Source of the DNA: Legionella sp.
GTDB lineage: Bacteria; Pseudomonadota; Gammaproteobacteria; Legionellales; Legionellaceae
Length of the DNA: 41,709 bases
Direction of reading: 5' to 3'
Assembly: GCA_031291095.1 (NCBI GenBank)
Contig: JARLJR010000146.1
Coordinates: 1-41,709, forward strand
The translations under genes and the position numbers were made by a program. Shown one piece after another: positions 33,373 to 41,589 of this stretch; within the stretch, counting starts at the first letter, position 1, and each line of letters opens with the position of its first letter. The notes under the pieces are model-generated. The model worked only from the letters and a program-made list of their open reading frames with translations. It did not search any database and was not told the origin of the DNA.

Positions 33373-34770
33373 TCACAATCCTATCTCAAGGCTACTTTGA
33401 TCAAGCATCTTATTTAAATTATCTTCAATAGGAGAACTTTCTTCCCGAAAAAATCGCGTTCTGCCCATTTGCGGTATAGCACTCCAACCCTTAGTAACAA
33501 ATTGGGTAATTTCCCAGGTAATTTTTGCCCATAAATCTTCTGGATGAAATAGCTCTTTTGACAGTTGTTTTAATTCGTCTATTTTACCGGCTAAGGGCTT
33601 GCGATCTAGAAGCAACTTAATGGCTTCATATCGAAAATCCTTCATCGCTTGTTTATCGAACCAGCCATAAAAGCCTGTCAATTGGCGTGTAACATGCATG
33701 TGGATTTTATCAATGAGCATCATTTCTTTTTCCAATCGTTTCACATGAGATGCTCGACTGAAATCCAGTTTTTTAACATGGCTAATCAGTTGGTCACTAA
33801 GCCCTCCTGAACGAGGTGGCGGCTCTATCTCCAAAATAACATCGATGATTCGCGTAATTGAACCTAGAGGGGCATTTTTTTGGATCGCTTCTAAAATACG
33901 GAGCCTCTCTTGCTCACAAGGCCCCGTTTCAAGAGTTAGGATTTCTCCACCAAAACCACTAATAAAGCTAGGAGTGGGTAACGTTTTACCCACCATATCG
34001 CCAACTAATTTAATAGCGAATTCTGCTTCGCTGCGGTAGTAATTTTTAATTATCTCCAGTCCCGCTTTATCCTGTTTATTTTTGGACTCAATTGCTAAAA
34101 ATTTTGGATTAGGGATAAATTCGCCTTTAACTTTAAAGTGGCAAGGAAGCATAATATCATGAGGTATAGAGTGCCGTTCAAACGCATAAGCCCCTACAAT
34201 GTTTTCAGCTGGAATTTTATGTGCTGCGGCTTCGTTTGCCCAATGGATGCAAGCAGAGTCTTTAGGGTATTTTCCATTAGTGTGTTTACGAATATTCTGT
34301 ATTTGCTCGATTTGAAAAGAATGAACATCAAGCGTCATGTTTTCAGAATTTTCATCGCTTAATTTTGCTCCCCTCAAACGCATTTTTCCTTCAGTTCCTG
34401 TGTAAGTTACCGTTCTTTCAGGGGGAAGCATGACGATATAAATGTATCCTGTTGCCCCTAGAGGTAAATGAATTGGAAAAAAGGGGGTAACCGAGGGATT
34501 ACGAGTTACGCAAACCGCTTTTTCAGGATCTACGGCAGTAATTTGATACAAAAATCCAACATATCTTCCATTATTGTGCTTTTCTGAGCTGGATGATAAT
34601 GCGTTAAAATACCATTTAGAATCTTTTTCATATTTTTGGGGAATAAAGCCACTTTCAAAGATTCCAGGAGTCTTCCGATCATCACTTCGAAAATAAAAGT
34701 TATCCTTAGTTGAATAGACGAAGCCATTAGTCGCCTCTACCTTGAATTCAGATGTATTTATTTTAGTCAT
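33373..34770 (-). CDS. ADP-ribosyltransferase-like protein, candidate effector
   Basis: 465 residues, no signal peptide. The first 200 residues line up with cholera/pertussis-type mono-ADP-ribosyltransferases: YFRSDDRKTPGIFESGF at 26-42 (RxDxR then IFxxGF; NAD-binding Arg28), a central strand KAVCVTRNPSVTPFF at about 84-98 in place of the STS motif, LGATGYIYIVML, and INWANEAAAHKIPAENIVGAY-type end (ANEAAAHKIPAENIVGAY at 178-195) with candidate catalytic Glu180 and the IPxENIVG loop that follows it in the family. The second Glu of the ExE pair is not clear. Residues 200-465 are helical, of unknown function. Cytosolic release and host target are inferred only. The stop lies 3-6 nt from the PhyH remnant. 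Confidence 0.6.
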   Translation of the reverse strand: MTKINTSEFKVEATNGFVYSTKDNFYFRSDDRKTPGIFESGFIPQKYEKDSKWYFNALSSSSEKHNNGRYVGFLYQITAVDPEKAVCVTRNPSVTPFFPIHLPLGATGYIYIVMLPPERTVTYTGTEGKMRLRGAKLSDENSENMTLDVHSFQIEQIQNIRKHTNGKYPKDSACIHWANEAAAHKIPAENIVGAYAFERHSIPHDIMLPCHFKVKGEFIPNPKFLAIESKNKQDKAGLEIIKNYYRSEAEFAIKLVGDMVGKTLPTPSFISGFGGEILTLETGPCEQERLRILEAIQKNAPLGSITRIIDVILEIEPPPRSGGLSDQLISHVKKLDFSRASHVKRLEKEMMLIDKIHMHVTRQLTGFYGWFDKQAMKDFRYEAIKLLLDRKPLAGKIDELKQLSKELFHPEDLWAKITWEITQFVTKGWSAIPQMGRTRFFREESSPIEDNLNKMLDQSSLEIGL

Positions 34771-35114
34771 TTAAAGCCCCCGAAGGAAGAAAGCTATCAA
34801 AAAGACTAAACATTATACATAATATAAGGGATTTGGCGACTATAATGACTCTCTGTAACTCGGCTTTATCAAATTGTTCGTTTTGAATGGCAAAATCAGC
34901 GGCTCATTTTCCCCCAGCTAAAGCATGCTGGCCTTCTGTTAAGGCAAGCTGATATTACTTTCTTGCATGGCCCTTCGGTTCGAGCACTATAATGAGTTCA
35001 TTAGCATCAATTGTCCCCAGCTCATACTTATCAAAAGTAAATTCCGATTACGTGCACAGCCTCCCAGGGTAGATTTCTGGGGGCTTTACCTACAATATGA
35101 TGACGGTTTTTTAT
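34771..35114. other. Intergenic, no supported gene
   Basis: 344 bp between the ADP-ribosyltransferase-like gene and the ankyrin gene. Short open frames exist on both strands, without ribosome sites or family similarity. It may be decayed coding sequence. Confidence 0.4.
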
Positions 35115-36017
35115 TTAACTGTGGAAAGGCAGCTCATTTTTATCTACCTCGCCATTATCTTTAGATGAAGAGGAGCTGGGTGTGTTGTGTAGAGGGCTTC
35201 CTCTTCCAGCAAGCGCTCCTAAAAGTCCAGCGAAACTGAATAATTCTGCTTCCTTAGTTTTCAATAAATACGAACTAATTTTTTTATAAATATCCATATC
35301 ATTAAGATCCCTCGCGCGCTCTTCGGCTAAGTCTAAAACACTAGAGCCCCAGGATACTTTTAGCGTTGGGTCAGCTTTATTTAGAATAAGAATATCCAAT
35401 AGATGCAAATACATTTCTTTCAGCGCCTGATAATCTTTTTCCCGGGTTAAATTTAAGAAAGGATCATCCTCAAATTGTAGCGCGATTCTATGCAGTAGTG
35501 TTACTCCCTCGAAGTCAGCTTGATTTATTAGATCAGCCTCTTTGCGGCACATTAAAGTGATTAATTCAGGATAATAAGCTGCGGCAGACAGTAGTGGAGT
35601 ATACAAATGTGCTCCACGTGCCTCCCAATTCAGTGGGAGATCTAATATTTTTTTTGCTAATTCTTTATTTTTAGGAGAAATTATAACGCTAACTAATATT
35701 TTAGCATTAAGGCTTTTATTTGCGAAAAACTTTAAATAATCAAGATCCTGTGCTCGTCTATAATATAATGATAATTATCCCTCTAATCCTAACCAAAAGT
35801 TCTGATTCGTCTGAGGAGGAATTTTAATGCCATTTTTTTCTAGACTATCTAACCAATCTAGAGATTTGCAGCTGCGAATAAATTCTAGCACTATTTGCCA
35901 GTCATCTTTTAGGCATTCTTGCCATTGAGCAGGGTTGTCATTAATCCATTTTTGCATTGCTTGGATAGATTGATCGAAAGTAAATAAATTTAAAAAGTTC
36001 TTCGTTTCAGGTGTCAT
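35115..36017 (-). pseudogene. Ankyrin-repeat protein interrupted by an in-frame stop
   Basis: ATG 36017 starts MTPETKNFLNLFTFDQSIQA and runs 80 codons to TAA at 35777-35775 (after WLGLEG). The same frame then stays open for 219 codons: YYRRAQDLDYLKFFANKSLN, ARGAHLYTPLLSAAAYYPEL, GVTLLHRIALQFEDD and ILILNKADPTLKVSWGSSVL are ankyrin-type repeats, ending with a Ser-rich tail KDNGEVDKNELPFHS and stop at 35115. One nonsense codon thus splits an approximately 300-residue protein. Either it is a recent pseudogene or the parts are made separately; no ribosome site is seen before the second part. Ankyrin proteins are frequent Legionella effectors. Confidence 0.7.
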
Positions 36018-36071
36018 TAGTGTAATCCATGATATTTGGTTGCATTATTATGCATTCAGTTCTTTATTTGA

Positions 36072-36096
36072 AAATACCGTATTAAATACGGTATTT
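36072..36096 (-). terminator. Hairpin after the beta-lactamase-like gene
   Basis: 10-bp stem aaataccgta / tacggtattt with 5-nt loop; on the minus strand it is followed by ttttc. Likely terminator of the 36138 gene. Confidence 0.55.
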
Positions 36097-36137
36097 CCGG
36101 CTGCTGATTAATCATGAACTTCCTAACACAGCGGAAG

Positions 36138-37298
36138 TCAATTGCTTTTTTCAGAGTTATTGGATGCTATCTGAGAATCAATAATAATGCCCGTAATACG
36201 TTTTAAATCATTGATCATGGCGAGATAAGGTTTATTAGTCATTGAAATAAGCCCTATGTCTTTGCTCGGGGTAAGCTGAATATGAGTAGTCACTCCATCA
36301 ACCCAGCCATTTTTTACAAGCTGTACGGGCAGAGCCTTATTTGGGAAACTGACATGCCAGCCTAAAGCCATCGCATCATCGCCAAATTCGAAGGGATTAG
36401 AAAATTCAGACTGATAAATATAACTGGCTTGGCTTAAGACAGAAATTTCTCGTGCACGAGATTCATGGCTTAATTGATAAGCAGTAAATCGGAGCATGTC
36501 AGGCATTGTAGAATAGATGCCCCCGCTGGGTTGTTCAAAGTTAAATTCCCAGTCTTTTTTTATCAAATCATTATTGATCCAATAACTTGCTACTTCACGT
36601 TTCTGTTGCTCAGGAGAAAGTTTGACTGTTGTATCTTTGAGTTGTAAAGGCTGAGCAATTAATTGATTCATTAAACCGTTAAAATCAGTCCCCATTTTTT
36701 TAGCCAGCAATTGGCCGAGCAAACCAAAGCCTACATTAGAATATTGGTAATGAGCTCCTGGTTTATATTGAGGCTTGTAGGTGTTATACCATTTAACAAA
36801 TTCTGGCATATCGTAAGGAATGTTGATTTGATAATCCTCATTATCAGGTAGGCTAGGCAGCATTCGGGGCAAGCCTGAACTGTGGGTCGCCAAATCCAGC
36901 AGGGTAATGGGATTCTCATTTTTCTTGCCATTTTGCATTAATTCATCAATTGTCGAATTCAGCTTGACCTGCCCTTGGGCTACCATTTCTGCAAGCATTT
37001 GTGTAGTAAATACTTTTGATACGGATCCGATAGGCCATACCGTATCCATTTGCGGGCGTTGATTATTACCTATTTTGGTTTCCCCGCAGCTGATTACCGC
37101 TTGTTCATTGCCAGAAATGACCCCTATTAAAAGGCCTGGGGCCACCTTTTGATCAAAAATAGCTGATTGGGCATAAGCCTTAATCTTTTCCAGAGGTAGC
37201 GTTTTTACATTTTTTTGATTAATAACCAAGCATTCAGGAGCACTATGGACAAGAAAAGGTAGAGACAATAAAAAACAGCTTAAGGTTTTTTGGATCAT
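36138..37298 (-). CDS. Class C beta-lactamase-like serine hydrolase
   Basis: 386 residues from ATG 37298, with aaggag 8 nt upstream; an in-frame start 12 codons earlier would spoil the signal peptide. Signal peptide MIQKTLSCFLLSLPFLVHSA. The family motifs are the nucleophile S92-V-S-K95 in GSVSKVFTTQ, the Y186-S-N188 motif in YQYSNVGFGLLG, and QLVKNGWVDGVTTH, which stands where KTG of class C enzymes is found but has Asn for Thr. The remaining features (HSSGLPRMLP, PSGGIYSTMPDMLRFT) are normal for AmpC/esterase members. Periplasmic location is expected. A true beta-lactamase or a related peptidase/esterase cannot be told apart. Confidence 0.85.
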   Translation of the reverse strand: MIQKTLSCFLLSLPFLVHSAPECLVINQKNVKTLPLEKIKAYAQSAIFDQKVAPGLLIGVISGNEQAVISCGETKIGNNQRPQMDTVWPIGSVSKVFTTQMLAEMVAQGQVKLNSTIDELMQNGKKNENPITLLDLATHSSGLPRMLPSLPDNEDYQINIPYDMPEFVKWYNTYKPQYKPGAHYQYSNVGFGLLGQLLAKKMGTDFNGLMNQLIAQPLQLKDTTVKLSPEQQKREVASYWINNDLIKKDWEFNFEQPSGGIYSTMPDMLRFTAYQLSHESRAREISVLSQASYIYQSEFSNPFEFGDDAMALGWHVSFPNKALPVQLVKNGWVDGVTTHIQLTPSKDIGLISMTNKPYLAMINDLKRITGIIIDSQIASNNSEKSN

Positions 37299-37499
37299 GC
37301 AAATTCTCCTTATAAAAACATCATGATATATCATTTCTGATAAATCGTTTAGGAGTTAATCAATGCATAGGATGTATTGTCAGCCTTTTTGCGCACTCAA
37401 TAAACCTCGAACGATTTTCAAGGTTAATAACATCATAACGAAATCGAGATGTGACCTTGTAGTATAAAAAACTTAGTGAGGGGACCATCCCCTCGCTTT

Positions 37500-38891
37500 T
37501 TAGAGTAATTCAAAACGTGGCTGGTCCGTCTGTGTGCCATCAGTGCTTTGTGGTAGTTGGACCAGTTCATTGTCTCGGGCTGAGAATGAGCTAACATTGG
37601 GTTTTTGTTTTTTGGGAGTAGAAAAGAAAAAGAGTGGGTTAGCGTCTATCTTTGTTATATTTTCCGCTGTATTGGAGATATCCGATTGAGGGGTAACCAG
37701 GGCCGCACTTCGTGTGCCATCCTCATAACGTTTTTTTAAGTCGCTTACTGCGAAGGTAAACGATTTTTTATCTTTCGGATTTTCCAATGATTCATTATTC
37801 AGAGTTATCTCTTCACTTAAATAGTCACTAAAATCGGTGAATAACATCCCAATAGTAGTTAGAAAAGACTCTGGGCCACATTTAAAATGACCGGTTTTAT
37901 TGGATACCGTTTTAATAAGCCATTTTCCAGCATATTTTTCAAAACCGATAATTCCTGCAGCGTTACACGATACATATTTATATTCTGTTTTCGCGGCAAG
38001 CTGGCCATGAGACATTCTACTGTCATCATGACCTATTGCAAATAAGGTTTCCTCTTCAAGTGAGGAGCCAATAACAAAACGAAACTGAACCATCGTATCG
38101 CCCTCAAAGGGAGAGGAGGGTAGAGTGGATGTGCTGTTGCACAGATAAGGAAACTTATGCTTAACTGGAGTGCAGTCTGAAATTTGTATTGGAGCTTGCT
38201 CTATGAGTGATTCATTGAGAATTGGTCCCGATTCTTGAGTGCCAGCTGTTGGTTCCCCCCGGAATAATTGAGGACGCACAGTGTGCTGAGGTAGTTTTAT
38301 TTTGTTGTTCGCATTGGTTTGTGGTGTCAGGCTCACTGTCATTTTTTCAATTGGCTTCGGTAAATTACCAATCGGTTGAATTGGTAGTGGAGCAGATTCC
38401 ATCTTGCGCAGAGGAGTTCTATAGCTCACTGAGTTTGTTATTTGTAGCAGCATTTCTGCTTGATGTTGGATATTCTCGTCTTCAGAAGAGGGCGCTTTGG
38501 GGGCCTTATCGGCATCGTTGGCATCATCCAATAATTCTTTTAATTTATCTGTGGTATAGCGTAGGAAAGGATACTTTTGGTCGATTTTCCCCTCAAACGC
38601 AATAAAACGTCTTTTTCTGGTAGCTATCATTTGGGATACTTGTAGGTAAGCGTTATTATTGTAGCTTATATTTTTTGCCTCCTTGATGTTTTCTGGAGAA
38701 AAAATGCGGGCAAGAAATTCCTCGTCTGTTTTGGGCTCTACATTATGATTTACTCTTTGAGCCTGTATGAAAGAGGTATTCAAAGCATTAGTATTGGCTC
38801 CTGAGGCTTTTTTCTTAATAGGTGTTTGGAATGGATTTGATTCGGCCGTTGTACTAGAGTCTGTTGTTATTGTTGTTGACTGCGTTTGCAT
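37500..38891 (-). CDS. Low-complexity protein with Legionella-type SNKTGHF domain, possible effector
   Basis: 463 residues from ATG 38891 (aggt 9 nt upstream); a TTG 21 codons earlier is unlikely. The first 40 residues and the linkers at about 120-250 are Ser/Thr/Pro/Gln rich and disordered. A folded part at about 255-385 contains TMVQFRFVIGSSLEEETLF, MSHGQLAAKTEYKYVSCNAA, FEKYAGKWLIKTVSNKTGHF and KCGPESFLTTIGMLFTDF; the NKTGHF-x-x-G-PESF pattern recalls a domain recurring in Legionella effectors (N-x-SGHY-x-P). The tail ends with a negatively charged and Ser/Gln-rich stretch. No enzyme motif is seen. Confidence 0.65.
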   Translation of the reverse strand: MQTQSTTITTDSSTTAESNPFQTPIKKKASGANTNALNTSFIQAQRVNHNVEPKTDEEFLARIFSPENIKEAKNISYNNNAYLQVSQMIATRKRRFIAFEGKIDQKYPFLRYTTDKLKELLDDANDADKAPKAPSSEDENIQHQAEMLLQITNSVSYRTPLRKMESAPLPIQPIGNLPKPIEKMTVSLTPQTNANNKIKLPQHTVRPQLFRGEPTAGTQESGPILNESLIEQAPIQISDCTPVKHKFPYLCNSTSTLPSSPFEGDTMVQFRFVIGSSLEEETLFAIGHDDSRMSHGQLAAKTEYKYVSCNAAGIIGFEKYAGKWLIKTVSNKTGHFKCGPESFLTTIGMLFTDFSDYLSEEITLNNESLENPKDKKSFTFAVSDLKKRYEDGTRSAALVTPQSDISNTAENITKIDANPLFFFSTPKKQKPNVSSFSARDNELVQLPQSTDGTQTDQPRFELL

Positions 38892-39266
38892 CGTTAAGTA
38901 CCTAAAATGTATTGCCTTGGGAAAATTAGGCAAATATTTTACTTCACAGCGCAAAAATGATCAATTCATGATCATGAAAGCCACTTAATGATCATTCCCT
39001 TTATTAATCATAGAGATATGATTAAATTTTGAATAGAGGAATGAGTTGCATTAGCTTGTTGAATCCCGCCAATCATTGTTGTAATAGGGCTCTAATGTTA
39101 AAATTAATCAGGCCTAGTGATATGTATTTTGAGTCAGATTCCCCTTCCCTTTGCTTGGTTTTACTATAAATCCGACTTTTGATAGGCAGCCGTGGCTGAA
39201 CAACATCCTTGCCTGCTCCTACACTTGTGTATTTATTTTTAAATCTAATTTCAATTATATAAGGAG
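38892..39266. other. Intergenic, no gene seen
   Basis: 375 bp, AT-rich, between the 37500 gene and higA. Only short frames without ribosome sites. It contains the promoter of the 37500 gene on the minus side. Confidence 0.45.
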
Positions 39267-39686
39267 CTAATTTTTTATTTGTTTATCTAAATTTTTAGTT
39301 GCCTTTCTTTGCGTACTTGTAGTTCCGGACAGATCACCCCTTTGCGCCACTTTCGGTTTTATAGACACTGTTCTATTTATGGCCACTGACTTAGTCTTTC
39401 GCTCATATATAATAGAAACCAGTTCCAAGTTAACGTTATCCCGAGCTTTCCAAAGGTCATAGTTTGATTGCATTTGCATCCAGCTTTCAGGAGTACGCCC
39501 GAAAGCCTTGCTTAATCTTAAAGCCATTTCTGGAGACAAATCAGCCTCCCCTCTAATTAATCGAGAAAATGTTGAAGCACAAACATTAAGTTTTAAAGCA
39601 GCCGTTCTCAAACTTATATCAAGTGGTTCAATATAAGTATCCTTAATAAATTCCCCTGGATGGGGTGGATTATGCATAATAGTCAT
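39267..39686 (-). CDS. higA: HigA-family antitoxin with C-terminal extension
   Basis: 139 residues. NPPHPGEFIKDTYIEPLDIS is the HigA N-terminus; LRTAALKLNVCASTFSRLIR with GEADLSPEMALRLSKAFG is the helix-turn-helix of the XRE/HigA type, followed by TPESWMQMQSNYDLWKAR. Canonical HigA ends near residue 95-100. Here about 40 more residues follow, basic and Thr/Lys rich (KPKVAQRGDLSGTTSTQRKA). It is the second gene of the pair and overlaps the toxin stop by one base. Confidence 0.9.
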   Translation of the reverse strand: MTIMHNPPHPGEFIKDTYIEPLDISLRTAALKLNVCASTFSRLIRGEADLSPEMALRLSKAFGRTPESWMQMQSNYDLWKARDNVNLELVSIIYERKTKSVAINRTVSIKPKVAQRGDLSGTTSTQRKATKNLDKQIKN

Positions 39687-39964
39687 TAGTGATAGTCCTC
39701 GTAATTAACGATATAAGCATCGCCATCTTCAAATTCAAAAGTTATGCGCCAATTAACATTGGCACTTATAGACCAACAATCTTTTCGTTGTCCCTTTAGC
39801 GGATGCAGGTTATATCCTGGTAAATCCATATCCTCAATGACTGTCGCGGTATCAAGCGCTGCTAATTGCAATCTTAATTTCTTATCGTGTTTTGGTTGAA
39901 TACCCGAACAATCTCCTTTCTCGAAGAATTTTCTAAGGCCTTTATGTTTAAATGATTTAATCAT
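39686..39964 (-). CDS. higB: HigB-type (RelE-like) toxin
   Basis: 92 residues, full length for HigB. MIKSFKHKGLRKFFEKGDCS is the typical start, followed by LRLQLAALDTATVIEDMDLP, then HPLKGQRKDCWSISANVNWR and ITFEFEDGDAYIVNYEDYH, the family's C-terminal strands with the Arg and terminal His-containing motif used in mRNA cleavage on the ribosome. It precedes the antitoxin, the usual higBA order. Confidence 0.92.
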   Translation of the reverse strand: MIKSFKHKGLRKFFEKGDCSGIQPKHDKKLRLQLAALDTATVIEDMDLPGYNLHPLKGQRKDCWSISANVNWRITFEFEDGDAYIVNYEDYH

Positions 39965-40091
39965 ATTTAAATTGTAGCTCGTTGCGCATCACGAATCAAT
40001 TCATAAAACTTAATTTAATAAATCGGGAAATTGCTTAACTATATTTGGATATGACGAATAGAGCTCCTATTTCTACCTTCTACCGTTTTAG

Positions 40092-40490
40092 ACCCCCGGC
40101 CGGGGTCTTGTTAATACCGTTCAAAAACTTACTGATAAAAATATTGGCTTGAAAGTTATAACTCGGAAAGGAGCTGATATTGATACTACAACTCCAACGG
40201 GTAAATTAGTTTTTGGTTTTTTTGCAGTATTGGCTGAATTTGAACGTGACCTTATTATCGAACGAACTAAAGTAGGTTTAGAATCTACTCGTGCCAGAGG
40301 TAAAAAAGGTGGTCGTAAATTTGCTCTAACAAAGGCGCAGATTAGATTAGCACAGGCTGCTATGAGCAATAAAGATACTATTGTAAGCGGATTATGCAAG
40401 GAATTAGTAGTTACTAGAGCCACTTTATATAGATATGTTGCTCCTAATGGTGAGTTAAGAAATCATGCTGTAAGAATGCTCCGTCAATAA
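40092..40490 (+). pseudogene. Serine recombinase (Tn3-type resolvase/invertase), N-terminus missing
   Basis: The open frame begins after TAG at 40089-40091 and codes GLVNTVQKLTDKNIGLKVIT, then RKGADIDTTTPTGKLVFGFF, AVLAEFERDLIIERTKVGLE, RARGKKGGRKFALT and a helix-turn-helix VSGLCKELVVTRATLYRYVA. The catalytic Ser region and about 60-65 N-terminal residues are absent. The break coincides with a GC-rich palindrome gacccccggccggggtc at 40091-40107. The remaining protein is dead as a recombinase, although the DNA-binding end could still be made from TTG 40149. Confidence 0.85.
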
Positions 40491-40556
40491 CTTTCAAAAA
40501 TATTTTTGACTTATTATGGGTCAATATGTTATATTATTTCTCATTTGGAGAGTGAT

Positions 40557-41408
40557 ATGCCATTACCTCATATAATTTTTACTGAATCTCATTATGATCC
40601 TCTCGTTTTTGAATTAATAAAAAAAATTGCGCCAAAATTAAAAGCATTAGGATATAACTGCTTTTTTAATGAAGCTCCTGAAGAAACAACAGCAGCGGAT
40701 TTTATATTAAATCAAAAAAATTATGCTGAATTCACAATTAAACCACAATTTGAAAACTTAAAGCATTTTGCTGATTTGGGTGCCATTCCTAGAGAATTGT
40801 TTTATGAAAGTATGAAACATCTGCAATATTTCGCCATGTATACTGCGCAAATAAATAAAGTTACTTTTTTGGAAAACTTACCAGATTTGAATATTCAATA
40901 TAGAGCAATTGATTTAAAAGAAACAAAAGTTGACTCACAAGATTATTTTATTACAGAAGAGGGTATAAGAAAAAGAGATAGTAAAATGAGTAGTGCCTAC
41001 CTTGACTCTTCTTCTCCAGTATTTGGAGTAATTGGTTATAAACATGCGCTCGGAATACAGAAAGAAATCTTATCTAAATTATCTTTAGAAAATGCCTTAG
41101 AAAAATTTTATTTTGTACATATTTTTTCAGAACGGCCTTTAGATGATTATGAAGAAAAACTAAGGATAGGTGAAATGAACTATCCTTTAGGAATGGCGAC
41201 ATTTGATGCAAAAATACTAAATGAAGAAACAATAATCGAGCTAATTTTATCAAAAATCAGCGCAAATCAATATTTACGAGATACAAACGATTTTGTTGAA
41301 CCAATAATTCTTCAAAAAGTGGTAAGCTTATCAAATCATTTTTTTGCTTCACCAAATTCGGCTCCTTCCCTCCAGGAAGCTACTGCAAATTTTGAGTTTA
41401 CTCTATAA
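40557..41408 (+). CDS. TraB/TIKI/ChaN-superfamily-like protein, possible effector
   Basis: 283 residues from ATG 40557 (tggag 7 nt upstream). The start PLPHIIFTESHYDPLVFELI holds an ESH motif on a first strand, then KLKALGYNCFFNEAPEETTA with a second Glu, and PVFGVIGYKHALGIQKEIL with the GxxHxxG pattern. This set (E-x-H ... E ... G-x-x-H) is shared by the TraB/PrgY, TIKI and erythromycin-esterase-like superfamily of metal-dependent hydrolases. The match is by motif only. No signal peptide. The region is AT-rich compared with neighbours. The tail SAPSLQEATANFEFTL is compatible with a Dot/Icm signal but not diagnostic. Confidence 0.5.
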   Translation: MPLPHIIFTESHYDPLVFELIKKIAPKLKALGYNCFFNEAPEETTAADFILNQKNYAEFTIKPQFENLKHFADLGAIPRELFYESMKHLQYFAMYTAQINKVTFLENLPDLNIQYRAIDLKETKVDSQDYFITEEGIRKRDSKMSSAYLDSSSPVFGVIGYKHALGIQKEILSKLSLENALEKFYFVHIFSERPLDDYEEKLRIGEMNYPLGMATFDAKILNEETIIELILSKISANQYLRDTNDFVEPIILQKVVSLSNHFFASPNSAPSLQEATANFEFTL

Positions 41409-41458
41409 TTAGAAATTTTTTAATGTCGAGAGTATGGATTTGTAAAAGAGATAAATAA

Positions 41459-41489
41459 GGTTTTAGATTTGAATAAAAAATCTAAAACC
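41459..41489. terminator. 12-bp hairpin after the 40557 gene
   Basis: ggttttagattt (41459-41470) and aaatctaaaacc (41478-41489) with a 7-nt loop. It lies 50 bp past the stop codon, without a long T-run. Confidence 0.5.
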
Positions 41490-41589
41490 CTAGCTGTAGC
41501 AAGGGATAGAGTATCATTTTGAAAATCAAACTGGTCAAATTTACAGGTATCCTGACTCGACCCGTGCAAGGGGTTTGAAGTCCAATGGA

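Noticed and set aside
34967-35164. Open frame of 65 codons on the plus strand
   Set aside because: No ribosome site, no family similarity, starts with TTG and overlaps the end of the ankyrin gene.
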